Counted from the first letter of the stretch, positions 44,420-53,094 are shown. The stretch is DNA of 64,000 nt from Caballeronia arationis (GCF_001544975.2 NZ_FCOG02000014.1:62001-126000), one strand, 5' to 3'. A program made the numbers and translations. The notes: generated by a model not told the origin, from the sequence alone.

Positions 44420-45382
44420 ATGGACCTGCGCAATCCACCCATCGAATTGCGGCTGCTGCGCTACTTCGTGACCGTCGCGGAAGAAATGCATTTCGGCCGC
44501 GCGGCGGCGCGCCTCGCGATGACGCAGCCGCCGCTGTCGCAGGCGATCCGCGCACTGGAGGAGGCGCTTGGCGTGGCGCTGTTCGTCCGCACGAAGCGAT
44601 CCGTCGAGCTTACGCCGGTCGGCCACGACCTGCTGCCGGAAGTCCGGCGCCTGCTTTCCGCCGCCGAGGCGCTCAGGCCGCTCGCGCAATCGCTCGCGCG
44701 CGGCGAGGCGGGGGTGCTGTCGCTCGCGTTCGTCTCGACGGCGGACTACGGTCTCCTGCCGTCGCTCCTGCGCGATTTCGGCGCGCGCTATCCCGGCGTG
44801 CGCCTGCAGCTCACCGAAGCCACCAGCGACGTGCAGATCGAGGAACTGGTCGCGGGCCGCATCGACGCGGGCCTCGTGATTCCGCCGCTGCCGACGCGCC
44901 ATGTCGCGGCGCTGTCGTATCTGCCGATCGCGCGCGAGCCGCTCGTCGTCGCACTGCCGGCGGAACTGGCCGCGCAACTCGGACAAGGCGCGGGCGAATG
45001 GGCCGACACGCCGGTGAGCCTGGAAGAACTGGCGTCCACGCCGCTCGTCGTCTTCCCGAGACGGCTTGCGCCCGGTTTCTATGACATCATTATGGGTTGC
45101 TACGGCGCGTGTGGACTCACGCCGCGCATCGGGCAGGAGGCAATCCAGATGCAGACCATCGTGAGCCTCGTGTCCGCCGGCATGGGCGTCGCGCTCGTGC
45201 CGCAGTCGCTTCGTAATCTGCGGCGCACGGGCGTGGTGTATCGTCCGCTTGCTGAAACCGGCGCGGGCAACGGCGCTCTTGTCGAGACCGGCCTCGTGTG
45301 GCGCGCGGCGGAGGTGAGTCCCGTGCTTGCCGGTTTCATCGACATCGTGCGAGCCCACGGCGCGTCGGTGCCTGCTTCATAG
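44420..45382 (+). CDS. LysR-family transcriptional regulator divergent from ilvD
   Basis: A 320-residue regulator with N-terminal helix-turn-helix HFGRAAARLAMTQPPLSQAI at about residues 24-43 and a PBP2-like effector domain, including LSLAFVSTADYGLLPSLL and MQTIVSLVSAGMGVALVPQS. The effector domain resembles the BenM/CatM/IlvY branch. Its position opposite ilvD, with the short palindrome AATATATT at 44380-44387 between them, makes ilvD the likely target, but the effector cannot be named. It is followed by lgt after 47 bp. Confidence 0.87.
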   Translation: MDLRNPPIELRLLRYFVTVAEEMHFGRAAARLAMTQPPLSQAIRALEEALGVALFVRTKRSVELTPVGHDLLPEVRRLLSAAEALRPLAQSLARGEAGVLSLAFVSTADYGLLPSLLRDFGARYPGVRLQLTEATSDVQIEELVAGRIDAGLVIPPLPTRHVAALSYLPIAREPLVVALPAELAAQLGQGAGEWADTPVSLEELASTPLVVFPRRLAPGFYDIIMGCYGACGLTPRIGQEAIQMQTIVSLVSAGMGVALVPQSLRNLRRTGVVYRPLAETGAGNGALVETGLVWRAAEVSPVLAGFIDIVRAHGASVPAS

Positions 45383-45429
45383 TTCGCGCTTTATAGTTCG
45401 CGCATCTCGAACCGCTACTACAACTTACG

Positions 45430-46335
45430 ATGCTCATACACCCCAATTTCGATCCCGTCGCGATTCATCTCGGCCCGCTCGCCGTGCGGTGGTACGGTCT
45501 CATGTATCTGGTCGCGTTCGTGACGGCGGTCGTCGTCGGCCGGCTGCGACTGCGGCTGCCGCACGTCGCGGCTCAAGGCTGGACCGCGCGCGACATCGAC
45601 GACATGCTGTTCTACGGCGTGCTCGGCACGATTCTGGGCGGCCGGCTCGGCTATGTGGTCTTCTACAAGGCGAGCTGGTACGCGGCGCATCCGCTCGATA
45701 TCTTCAAGGTGTGGGAAGGCGGCATGTCGTTTCACGGCGGCTTTCTCGGCGTGACGCTCGCGATGATCCTCTTCGCGTACCAGCGCAAGCGCACCTGGAT
45801 GCAGGTCACCGACTTCGTCGCGCCGATGGTGCCGCTCGGGCTCGCGGCGGGGCGCCTCGGCAACTTTATCAACGGCGAGCTGTGGGGCCGCGTGACCGAT
45901 CCGAATGCGCCGTGGGCGATGCTCTTTCCGGGCGCATCGAACGATGACGCGATCTGGCTCACAAAGCATCCGCAAGCCGACATGCGCTGGCATCTGACAG
46001 AGATCTTCGAGCGCTATCACATGCTGCCGCGCCATCCGTCGCAGTTGTACGAGATCGCGCTGGAAGGCCTCGTGCTTTTCATTGTGCTGTGGACGTTCTC
46101 GCGCAAGCCGCGGCCGGTGGGCGCGGGCTCGGCGCTCTTTCTGATCGGCTATGGACTTGCGCGCTTCACGGTGGAATTCGCGCGCGAACCGGACGATTAT
46201 CTCGGCCTCCTCGCGCTTGGCTTCTCGATGGGGCAGTGGCTTTCGCTGCCGATGATCATCGCAGGGATCGGCATGATGATCTGGGCGTACCGGCGCGACG
46301 GGCGATTGCCTTCGAAGCCCGCGAACGCGGCCTGA
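45430..46335 (+). CDS. lgt: Prolipoprotein diacylglyceryl transferase
   Basis: Inner-membrane enzyme that transfers diacylglycerol from phosphatidylglycerol to the lipobox cysteine of lipoproteins. The 301-residue protein has seven predicted spans and the family motifs [11 protein letters not shown], the catalytic region SFHGGFLGV and the signature [17 protein letters not shown] 45430 is preceded by TACAAC and five bases, with no Shine-Dalgarno, which could be another leaderless arrangement. It follows the LysR gene on the same strand and ends in the hairpin at 46341. Confidence 0.95.
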   Translation: MLIHPNFDPVAIHLGPLAVRWYGLMYLVAFVTAVVVGRLRLRLPHVAAQGWTARDIDDMLFYGVLGTILGGRLGYVVFYKASWYAAHPLDIFKVWEGGMSFHGGFLGVTLAMILFAYQRKRTWMQVTDFVAPMVPLGLAAGRLGNFINGELWGRVTDPNAPWAMLFPGASNDDAIWLTKHPQADMRWHLTEIFERYHMLPRHPSQLYEIALEGLVLFIVLWTFSRKPRPVGAGSALFLIGYGLARFTVEFAREPDDYLGLLALGFSMGQWLSLPMIIAGIGMMIWAYRRDGRLPSKPANAA

Positions 46336-46340
46336 TCCAT

Positions 46341-46373
46341 GAACAACGCCTCGCAAAATGCGAGGCGTTGTTC
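46341..46373 (+). terminator. Terminator between lgt and the convergent SIMPL gene
   Basis: GAACAACGCCTCGC (46341-46354) and GCGAGGCGTTGTTC (46360-46373) are 14-bp perfect arms around AAAAT. It lies 5 bp after the lgt stop, 24 bp from the convergent gene's stop, and is followed by weak T's. Confidence 0.8.
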
Positions 46374-46396
46374 TTCGTGCAAGACGATGCGTGCGT

Positions 46397-47128
46397 TCAG
46401 CGCGCCATCTGCACCGACCCCGACACGTTGACCGTCACTGTCGACGTGCCCGCCTCGAAGGCCATGGGCGCGGCCATCTTTGCATCGGCGCCCATCGCGC
46501 GTGCCTGCATCATCATCACGGGACGCGGCGCCGTACCGTCGTGATTCACGCTGACTTCGCGGATCGAATAGCCGCTATAGCCGAACGCCTGCGCCGACGC
46601 CTGCGCCTGCTGGCGAAACGATTCGATTGCCTGCGTCGAGAGCTTCTGCGCGGCCGTGCGCTGCGCCTGCGGCGACAGCGAGAACGCGACGTTGCCGACC
46701 TGCATCGACGAACTCATCTTGCCCGCGAGCTTCGACGCCGCCGCGAAATCATGAGACTCCAGCACGACCTCGGTGCGGCCGCGCCAGGCGGAAATGCGGC
46801 CGTCGCGATCGGTCGACGGAAACACGGTGAACGAACCGCTGCGCGCCGTGACGCCATCGACGCCCTTTGCCGTGCGCAAGGCAGCGTCGGCGCGCTGGTT
46901 GAGCGTGGTCGTGAGCGACGAAGCGTCCTGCGCTTCCTGCTCGTAGAAGAGCGTGATGTTGACGGTGTCCTGCGGGACTTCGGTGCTCGCCTGCGCCGAC
47001 AGCGACAGCACGCCCGAAGGCTGCGGCTGCGTGAGCACGGTTTGCGCGGCGACCGTCGCCGACATCGTGAGCGCCGCGCTCGAAATGGCGGCGGCTGCGA
47101 GCGCGAACGCGGTTTTGCTTTTTATCAT
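46397..47128 (-). CDS. SIMPL-domain (DUF541) periplasmic protein
   Basis: Family with no settled function, sometimes linked to oxidative or membrane stress. The 243-residue protein starts MIKSKTAFALAAAAISSAAL, a signal peptide likely cleaved after ATVAA near residue 28, followed by the repeated SIMPL strands (LSLSAQASTEVPQDTVNITL, ATAKSFTVFP-like SGSFTVFPSTDRDGR, YSGYSIREVSVN). I start at ATG 47128, with GGAG upstream; an upstream in-frame ATG at 47185 would add 19 residues before the signal. It is 82 bp downstream of the EVE gene on the same strand. Confidence 0.87.
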   Translation of the reverse strand: MIKSKTAFALAAAAISSAALTMSATVAAQTVLTQPQPSGVLSLSAQASTEVPQDTVNITLFYEQEAQDASSLTTTLNQRADAALRTAKGVDGVTARSGSFTVFPSTDRDGRISAWRGRTEVVLESHDFAAASKLAGKMSSSMQVGNVAFSLSPQAQRTAAQKLSTQAIESFRQQAQASAQAFGYSGYSIREVSVNHDGTAPRPVMMMQARAMGADAKMAAPMAFEAGTSTVTVNVSGSVQMAR

Positions 47129-47210
47129 CGTGGAACTCCGGGAGCGTTGAATCGCCTGATTTGCGACGTCACTTAGGCGGCTCACGAGCGCGCGAAGTTC
47201 CTTGGCGCTT

Positions 47211-47669
47211 CTAGACGAGATGCTCGGTGATGAAGCGCCATTGCGCTTCGGTCACGGGCGTGATCGAGAGACGATTGCCTCTCGCGAGCACCTGCATGTC
47301 GGCGAGTTCCTTGTGTTCGCGCAGTGTCGCGAGCGGGACGAGCGGCGTCTTCTTCACGAAGCGCACGTCGACGAGGAGCCACCGTGGCGTCTCCTGCGTC
47401 GACTTGGGATCGTAATAGGGGCTCTTGGCGTCGAACTGTGTGGGATCGGGGTAAGCCGTCGAGACGACCTCGGCGATGCCCGCGATGCCTGGCTGCGGGC
47501 AGCTCGAATGATAGAAGAGCACGCGATCGCCGACCTGCATCGCGTCGCGCATGAAGTTGCGTGCCTGATAGTTGCGCACGCCTGTCCATGGCAGGGTTTT
47601 CTTCGGTGCGTGTGCGAGATGATCGATGCTCGCTTCGTCCGGTTCGGACTTCATCAGCCAGTAACGCAT
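47211..47669 (-). CDS. EVE-domain (PUA-like) protein
   Basis: A single EVE domain of 152 residues, a PUA/YTH-like fold thought to bind modified bases in nucleic acid. It begins MRYWLMKSEPDEASIDHLA and has GVRNYQARNFMRDAMQVGDRVLFYHSS, the conserved core including the aromatic cage region, and closing PVTEAQWRFITEHL. I start at ATG 47669 because all EVE proteins begin with the YWLMKSEP strand; the longer upstream reading overlaps the 6S RNA terminator. It lies downstream of the 6S RNA gene and zapA on the same strand. Confidence 0.92.
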   Translation of the reverse strand: MRYWLMKSEPDEASIDHLAHAPKKTLPWTGVRNYQARNFMRDAMQVGDRVLFYHSSCPQPGIAGIAEVVSTAYPDPTQFDAKSPYYDPKSTQETPRWLLVDVRFVKKTPLVPLATLREHKELADMQVLARGNRLSITPVTEAQWRFITEHLV

Positions 47670-47719
47670 GATCGATGTGAATGTAAGAGCGTGTTGAGCA
47701 GCGTACCAAAGCGACGACC

Positions 47720-47755
47720 AAAAGAAAAACGGCATCGGAAAAACCGATGCCGTTT
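47720..47755 (-). terminator. Terminator of the 6S RNA gene
   Basis: On the minus strand AAACGGCATCGG and CCGATGCCGTTT (47744-47755 and 47727-47738) enclose five T's and are followed by a T-rich tract (TTCTTTT). It lies immediately downstream of the 6S RNA 3' end. Confidence 0.92.
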
Positions 47756-47761
47756 CAAATA

Positions 47762-47941
47762 AGGTCCCCGCCTCAGCCGCTAGGCCGGCATCCTGAACCG
47801 GGGTTCAAGATTGGTCGCAGTAAGCAGCACTTCGGGTACATCAGACAGAGTGACGCGCGCGCCCGTGCTACAAATTTCCGCAACCGTGCACAATGGCATT
47901 GGTTCAAGGAATATATGACCTTGGCGAACCAGGCAGGGAGT
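47762..47941 (-). ncRNA. ssrS: 6S RNA
   Basis: Regulatory RNA that binds sigma70-RNA polymerase. On the minus strand the 5' arm reads CTCCCTGCCTGGTTCGCC and the 3' arm CGGCTGAGGCGGGGACC, which pair to close the long rod. The 3' half has the family-conserved ACTGCGACC, then TTGAACCCCGGTTCA, as in the E. coli RNA. A weak TAGAGT -10 (complement of 47946-47951) fits a start near 47940. The length is about 180 nt. It follows zapA on the same strand, the synteny seen widely in proteobacteria, and ends at a strong terminator. Exact ends are estimates. Confidence 0.88.
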
Positions 47942-48056
47942 ACTAACTCTACACCAATCGCCAGTCGGATGCAGCAACGACTTTAACCTTTCGCGATTTA
48001 AGGACGCTTGTCACGCAAGCGGCCATGTGATGAGCATGCTCGTCGCAAGAGTGTGC

Positions 48057-48371
48057 TTACTGCGCTTCATATTGCGCGATGACCGCGCCCAGCTGCTCGT
48101 TCATCTGGTGCATCGTGTGGCGGATTTCTTCGGCGGGGAAGGCTTCCCCATGACGCACGCTGTTCTGCAGCTTAAGCAATTCCGACGCCAGCGAGAGCGC
48201 CGCCATCACCGCGATACGGTCCGTGCCGCGCACGTTGCTTGCATTGCGCACCTTGTTCATCTCTGCATCGACGCGGGCCACGGCCTCGCGCAGTGCGTCT
48301 TCTGTTTCGGCCGAGCAGGCGAGACGGTATTGCTGGCCGAGAATGGAGACTTCGATCTGTTTGGTGCTCAT
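48057..48371 (-). CDS. zapA: Cell division protein ZapA
   Basis: Binds FtsZ and bundles its filaments at the division ring. The 104-residue protein has the family core ATKQIEVSILGQQYRLACSAE, then VARVDAEMNKVRN and the helical region RIAVMAALSLASELLKLQ, with a coiled C-terminus. Its start overlaps the stop of the upstream coiled-coil gene by 4 bp (ATGA), and the 6S RNA gene follows about 115 bp after its stop. Confidence 0.94.
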   Translation of the reverse strand: MSTKQIEVSILGQQYRLACSAETEDALREAVARVDAEMNKVRNASNVRGTDRIAVMAALSLASELLKLQNSVRHGEAFPAEEIRHTMHQMNEQLGAVIAQYEAQ

Positions 48372-48748
48372 GCTTTTTCTCCGTGGCTGTGTTCACCGTG
48401 CATCTCGCCGGCGTGCGCGGGTTCGGGCGGCGCATCGGACGACGAATCGGGGCCAAGGAGATCCAGTTGGTTGTCGGGCTCGGGCGCGGCTTTTGCGCGC
48501 GGCAGTTTTTCGAGGATGGCATTCAGGCGCACCTGCGCGTCGTCGATCTTCGCCGAGAGTCCGTCGCGTTCCGCCTGCAGCGTGTCACGATCTTCGCGCA
48601 CCTGCGCGAGTTCGATCTGCACGGCGGCGAAGTCGGCACGCAACTGGTCGAGTTGTTCTTCGAGTGCGCGGCGGGCCTGGTGATGGCGCTCGCTGATCTT
48701 GATCAGCCGGCCGATGTTCTGTGAAAGTGATTCGAGTTCGTTGAGCAT
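48368..48748 (-). CDS. Coiled-coil protein upstream of zapA (TIGR02449/ZapB-like)
   Basis: A 126-residue protein whose first 90 residues form a heptad-rich coiled coil (for example LEEQLDQLRADFAAVQIELA, then VREDRDTLQAERDGLSAKID), with a disordered, acidic and His-rich tail ending HGEHSHGEKA. It is usually seen directly upstream of zapA in beta- and gamma-proteobacteria, so a role in the division ring alongside ZapA is likely, similar in style to ZapB, but it is longer than ZapB and I cannot prove homology. It is translationally coupled to zapA. Confidence 0.8.
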   Translation of the reverse strand: MLNELESLSQNIGRLIKISERHHQARRALEEQLDQLRADFAAVQIELAQVREDRDTLQAERDGLSAKIDDAQVRLNAILEKLPRAKAAPEPDNQLDLLGPDSSSDAPPEPAHAGEMHGEHSHGEKA

Positions 48749-48983
48749 GTGCTGCGTCCTCTAAAGACCTCGCATTTTAGCGCGGTTCATCCGTGCTTCC
48801 GATAAATGTCTCGTTTCGAGACGTAACAGCACGCCTTCATGCGCAAAAACGCATTTCTTCAGCGCAATACGTGTGTGGAAAGAGCGGGCAGTTGCGTCGC
48901 GTCAAAAGGAGCGCGCGCAAACCTTTTGCATCTGCGACGCTTTCTTGACGCCCTTTGGCGTGGCTCCTAAACTTGCTGCACTT
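48749..48983. promoter_or_regulatory. Divergent region between the zapA operon and the cobalamin locus
   Basis: About 235 bp without a gene. It holds the perfect dyad GTCTCG-TTT-CGAGAC near 48807-48821, a small ATGCG/CGCAT hairpin followed by TTTCTT near 48839-48858, and the btuB promoter at 48945-48973. The minus-strand zapA operon promoter must also lie here but I could not fix it. Confidence 0.45.
48945..48973 (+). promoter_or_regulatory. Sigma70 promoter of the btuB operon
   Basis: TTGACG (48945-48950) and TAAACT (48968-48973) are separated by exactly 17 bp. The predicted start near 48980 is only a few bases before the riboswitch, as expected for a riboswitch-controlled leader. Confidence 0.75.
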
Positions 48984-49245
48984 TTGGTGCTCGCGCCCGC
49001 GTTCGAAGCGGGCGCAGTCAAACGGGAAACAGGGAGCGAAGTCCGGCAAGGACGAGCCAACCTGTGCTGCCCCCGCAACGGTAAGCGACCGCAACGCAAG
49101 TTGCAAGTCGTCCCCGATGCGTTTTGTCCGCGTTTTAGTCCACATTTTTCGTCACTTGAAATATGCGGCTGCGGCAAACGTTAAAAGCCACTGCGCGAAT
49201 GTGCGGGAAGGCGGGACGATGCTGTCGCCAGCCCGGATACCGGCC
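48984..49245 (+). promoter_or_regulatory. Cobalamin riboswitch
   Basis: All landmarks of the adenosylcobalamin class are visible in order: an opening GGTGC, a GC-rich hairpin GCGCCCGC/GCGGGCGC, GGGAAACAGG, the B12-box-like core GTGCTGCCCCCGCAACGG with TAAGCG, then GCCACTGCGC, GGGAAGGCGG, and the closing GCCAGCCCGGATACCGGCC. Between the core and GCCACTG lies an insertion of about 85 nt that is AT-richer than usual. It sits in the leader of btuB, about 110 nt before the ATG, and probably blocks expression of the whole btuBCD-cobTSC transcript when cobalamin is abundant. Confidence 0.93.
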
Positions 49246-49354
49246 AGAGGTCGGGTCCGTCGCGCTTTGCCTTGTGCTCGCGCGCCGTGCCGATACGCGC
49301 ATGAAGCCCGCGGGGAGCGGGCCGCGCTCGTCATCGACAGGAAACGCTTCACAC

Positions 49355-51223
49355 ATGTTTTCAATCTTCGCCCGCGCGGCGCGTCCGGTGCTGCTCGTCG
49401 CCTGTGGCATGCCGTTCGCTTCGCTCGCGCAGTCCATCGATCCGGTCGACCGCAATGCGTTGACGACGCTCGCGCCCGTCGTCGTGACCGCGACGCGCGC
49501 GCCCGAGCCGCTCGCCGATTCGATCGGGCAGACCTCGCTCTTCGACGCACAGGACATCGCCGATACCAACGCCTCCGATGCGCTCGGCCTTCTGGCCCTC
49601 GCGCCGGGCGTGCAGGTCACGCGCAACGGGGGGCCGGGCGCGACGTCGGGGCTCTACGTGCGCGGCGCGTCGTCGGCGCAGTCGCTCGTCTTGATCGACG
49701 GCGTGCGCGTCGAGTCGGCGGGACTCGGCGCCGCGCAACTCTCGCAACTGATGCTCGACGAAATCGACCGCATCGAAGTGGTGAACGGCAACGTGTCCGC
49801 GCTGTACGGATCGGGCGCGATCGGCGGCGTCGTGCAGATCTTCACGAAAGAGGGCGGCAATCATCCGCCGCGCGTGAACGTCGAAGCCGAATACGGCAGC
49901 TATCACACGCAGCGGCAGCAATTCGGCGTGAACGGCGCGCTCGACCGCGAAGGCCGCACGACATTCGACTTCACCGTCTCGCGCGAAAAGACCGACAGCT
50001 TCTCGTCAATCGATCCCGCCGTCGCACCCGGCGCGAACCCGAACGCGAACGGATATTTGAATGAAAGCGTCGCGGCGACGTTGCGCCATGCCTTCACTGA
50101 CAAGTGGGATGGCGGCGTACGATTCTTGCAGTCGAACGGCATCAACAGCTTCGACGACGCCTACGGCAGCCCGTTCGACCTCAACGAATCGCACGACCGC
50201 GTGCGATCGGCATCGGTATTCGCGAACGGCAGACTGACCGACCTCTGGACCACGCACTTCACGATTGCCCAAGGCCAGGACCGCGCGAACATCGAACAGA
50301 ACGGCGTCTATACGAACCGCTTCAACTCGGAGAATCGCCAGTACCTGTGGCAGAACGATGTCCGGCTCGCGCCCGGTCACAAGCTGCTCTTCGGCTACGA
50401 GCACATGGACCAGACGCTCGATTCCGACCAGCTCGACGCGCCCGACCGTCACGTGAACTCCGTGTTCGCCGGTTATGTGGGGCGGATCGGGGCGAGCCAG
50501 TTCCAGGCGAACCTGCGGCGCGACCAGTACTCCGATTTCGGCGGCGCGAACAGCTACTATCTCGGCTATGGCTACAACTTCGATGCGCACTGGAAGGCGA
50601 CCGCAAGCTACGCCGCATCGTTTCGCGCACCGAGCTTCGACGATCTGTACTATCCGCTCAGCGGCAATCCGTCGATCGAGCCTGAACGCAGCCATTCGAT
50701 CGAGGCGGCGTTGCAGTACGCGTCGTCGCAGCTTGGCGTGCTGCGTCTCACGGCGTTCCAGACGCTCTATTCGAACCTGATCGATTATGTCGCCGATGGC
50801 AGCGGCTTCTACATTGCGCAGAACGTGGGGCGCGCGAAGGTGCAGGGCATCGAGGGATCGTGGGCGGGGCATGTCGGCGCCACCGACGTGCGCGCGAGCT
50901 TCACGCTGCAGAACCCCGTCGACGAGACGAATCACGAAGAACTCACGCGCCGCGCGCGTCGTTTCGCGAGCTTCACCGCGCATCGCTCGATTGGCAACTG
51001 GCGCCTGGGCGGCGAATGGATCGTGAGTGGCGCGCGAAGCGACTACGAGTCGACGCTCGCGGGCTACGGTCTCGTGAACCTGTCGGCGCGTTATGACATC
51101 ACGAGGTCGTGGTACGTGGACGCGCGCATCGACAACCTGTTCGACAAGGACTATGAACTCGCTTATTCGTACAACACGCCGCATCGCGGCGCGTACATCA
51201 CGATCGGCTGGCGGCAGCTTTGA
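49355..51223 (+). CDS. btuB: TonB-dependent cobalamin receptor
   Basis: Outer-membrane receptor for vitamin B12. A signal peptide ends FASLA (cleavage after residue 25), a TonB box TLAPVVVTATR is at about residues 38-48, the plug domain contains GLYVRGASSAQSLVLIDGVRV and GSGAIGGVVQIFTK, and the 22-strand barrel follows, closing YNTPHRGAYITIGWRQL; the final residue is Leu rather than the usual aromatic. The length is 622 residues. It is directly downstream of a cobalamin riboswitch and upstream of btuC, which fixes the substrate. Start chosen at ATG 49355, just before the signal peptide. Confidence 0.95.
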   Translation: MFSIFARAARPVLLVACGMPFASLAQSIDPVDRNALTTLAPVVVTATRAPEPLADSIGQTSLFDAQDIADTNASDALGLLALAPGVQVTRNGGPGATSGLYVRGASSAQSLVLIDGVRVESAGLGAAQLSQLMLDEIDRIEVVNGNVSALYGSGAIGGVVQIFTKEGGNHPPRVNVEAEYGSYHTQRQQFGVNGALDREGRTTFDFTVSREKTDSFSSIDPAVAPGANPNANGYLNESVAATLRHAFTDKWDGGVRFLQSNGINSFDDAYGSPFDLNESHDRVRSASVFANGRLTDLWTTHFTIAQGQDRANIEQNGVYTNRFNSENRQYLWQNDVRLAPGHKLLFGYEHMDQTLDSDQLDAPDRHVNSVFAGYVGRIGASQFQANLRRDQYSDFGGANSYYLGYGYNFDAHWKATASYAASFRAPSFDDLYYPLSGNPSIEPERSHSIEAALQYASSQLGVLRLTAFQTLYSNLIDYVADGSGFYIAQNVGRAKVQGIEGSWAGHVGATDVRASFTLQNPVDETNHEELTRRARRFASFTAHRSIGNWRLGGEWIVSGARSDYESTLAGYGLVNLSARYDITRSWYVDARIDNLFDKDYELAYSYNTPHRGAYITIGWRQL

Positions 51224-51231
51224 ACCGGACG

Positions 51232-52275
51232 ATGCGCGCTGACGCAAGCACCGGGCGTCCGCCCGCGCGCGGCATGAATGCGAGCCGCGCCGCCGCCATC
51301 TGGACCGCGCTCGCGGTGGCGGCGCTCGTCTTGTTCGTGGCGTCTCTTGCGCTCGGCAGCATTGCGCTGTCGCCGCTGCGGGTGATCGATGCGTTGCTGC
51401 ATGCGCGAACATCGTCGTCCGATGTGATCGATGAAATCGTGCTGAGTCTGCGCCTGCCGCGCGCGCTCGCGGGCTTCGCCTCGGGCGCGTTGCTCGCGAT
51501 GGCCGGCGCGCTGCTGCAAGTGCTTCTGCGCAATCCGCTTGCGGAGCCATACGTGCTCGGCGTGTCCGGCGGCGCGGCGACGTTCGCGCTCGGCGCAATG
51601 CTCGTTTCGATGCCGTGGTGGAGCGTCGATGCGGCCGCTTTCGCAGGCGCCTTGCTGTCGATCCTGCTCGTGCTCGGCCTTGCGCGCCGCGAGCTTTGGC
51701 GCGGAGAACCGCAGGACGCATCGCCGCGTCTGCTGCTGACGGGTGCGGTGATCGCGGCGGGCTGGGGCGCGCTCATCACGCTGATGCTGGCCGTCGCGCC
51801 GGAGAGCCGCCTGCGCGGCATGGTCTTCTGGCTGACGGGCGACCTGAACGGCGTCGCGACCCCGTGGACCGCGCTTGTTGCGCTGGCCGTCGCGTTCGTG
51901 TTCGTCGTTCCCGTCGCGCCGCAACTCAACGTGCTGCTGCGCGGCGATGCCGCCGCAGAGGCGCTGGGCGTGCCGGTCGTGCGCCTGCGGCTCTGCATCT
52001 ATCTCGTGGCATCGCTTGCGGCGGCAGCGGCCGTGACGACCGCGGGCACGATCGGTTTCGTGGGACTGGTCGTGCCGCACGTATTGCGGCTTGCGTTCGG
52101 CAATGACCAGCGCATGCTGATGCCCGCTGCCGCGCTCGGGGGCGGCGCCGCGGTGATGAGCGCGGACCTGATCGCGCGCACGGCGATCGCGCCGGCGCAG
52201 TTGCCGGTGGGCGTGATTACGGCGCTAATCGGCGTGCCTGTGTTTCTGTGGATGCTGCTGCGGAGGCCGCGATGA
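51232..52275 (+). CDS. btuC: Vitamin B12 ABC importer permease
   Basis: Inner-membrane permease of the BtuCDF complex, FecCD family. The 347-residue protein has about ten spans with the landmarks LRLPRALAGFASGALLAMAG, then LLQVLLRNPLAEPYVLGVSGGA and the coupling motif GDAAAEALGVP. I use ATG 51232; TTG 51220 (overlapping the btuB stop) and ATG 51274 are alternatives. Its stop overlaps the btuD start as ATGA. The context (btuB, riboswitch, cob genes) supports cobalamin rather than iron transport. Confidence 0.92.
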   Translation: MRADASTGRPPARGMNASRAAAIWTALAVAALVLFVASLALGSIALSPLRVIDALLHARTSSSDVIDEIVLSLRLPRALAGFASGALLAMAGALLQVLLRNPLAEPYVLGVSGGAATFALGAMLVSMPWWSVDAAAFAGALLSILLVLGLARRELWRGEPQDASPRLLLTGAVIAAGWGALITLMLAVAPESRLRGMVFWLTGDLNGVATPWTALVALAVAFVFVVPVAPQLNVLLRGDAAAEALGVPVVRLRLCIYLVASLAAAAAVTTAGTIGFVGLVVPHVLRLAFGNDQRMLMPAAALGGGAAVMSADLIARTAIAPAQLPVGVITALIGVPVFLWMLLRRPR

Positions 52276-53072
52276 ACGCGAGCCTTCGCGTTACCAGCCT
52301 CACGTTGCGAGCCGCGAGCCGCACGCTCGTCGAATCGCTCACGCAGACCTTCGCGCCCGGCGAAATGTGGTGCATCGCCGGGCCGAACGGCGCGGGCAAG
52401 ACTACGCTCATCGGCGCGCTGGCTGGTTTGTCGAAGGCTGCGGCGCGCTCGGTCTCGATAGATGGCGTCGATCTCGACGACTGGCGCGCCGCCGATCTCG
52501 CGCGCCGTCGTGCGCTGATGCCGCAAAGCACCCACGATGCGTTCGATGCGGCCGTGCTCGACATCGTCATGCTCAACCGCTTTCCTCATCTGACGGGCTG
52601 GGGCTGGGAAAGCGATGCGGACCGCAAGGCGGCACACGCGGCGCTCGACCTGCTCGGGCTCGCTGCGTTCGCTGCGCGCGACGTGCTGTCGCTTTCAGGC
52701 GGCGAGCGGCAGCGCGTCGCGCTGGCCGCGACGCTGTGCCAGGACGCGCCGTTGCTCTTGCTCGACGAACCGCTGTCGCATCTGGACCTGCATCACCAGA
52801 TCGACTGCCTGCACGCGCTGAACGCATGGGTGCGCGAGCGCAGCGATGCGCGCACGGTGATCTTTTCATGCCACGATCTGAACCTCGCGCGCCGTTACGC
52901 GACGCACGCGCTTTTGCTCGACGGCGCGGGCCGCGCGCACGCAGGCCCCGCTCGCGACGTGCTGAGCGCGGAGCACGCGAGCGCCGCGTTCGGCTATCCG
53001 CTTACGCTGATCCGCCAGGGCGATCACGAGGCGCTCGTGCCCGCGATGCGCATGCCCGACCTGTCGCCATAG
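52272..53072 (+). CDS. btuD: Vitamin B12 ABC importer ATPase
   Basis: ATPase that drives BtuC. Walker A GPNGAGKT is at residues 37-44, the signature is LSGGERQRVALAATL, Walker B is LLLLDEPLSHLDLHH, and the switch histidine is in IFSCHDLNLARRYATH. The length is 266 residues. The start overlaps the btuC stop by 4 bp. The matching periplasmic binding protein btuF is encoded convergently 2.4 kb away rather than in this operon. It is followed by cobT after 22 bp. Confidence 0.93.
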   Translation: MNASLRVTSLTLRAASRTLVESLTQTFAPGEMWCIAGPNGAGKTTLIGALAGLSKAAARSVSIDGVDLDDWRAADLARRRALMPQSTHDAFDAAVLDIVMLNRFPHLTGWGWESDADRKAAHAALDLLGLAAFAARDVLSLSGGERQRVALAATLCQDAPLLLLDEPLSHLDLHHQIDCLHALNAWVRERSDARTVIFSCHDLNLARRYATHALLLDGAGRAHAGPARDVLSAEHASAAFGYPLTLIRQGDHEALVPAMRMPDLSP

Positions 53073-53094
53073 AACGCCTTCAAAGGACGAACCG

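Noticed and set aside
47780..47977. Minus-strand reading frame of 65 codons between the EVE gene and zapA
   Set aside because: It lies inside the 6S RNA gene, has no ribosome-binding site and its codons are explained by RNA structure.
48873..49184. Open frames on both strands across the cobalamin riboswitch
   Set aside because: Length is a by-product of high GC; the conserved RNA elements explain the sequence.
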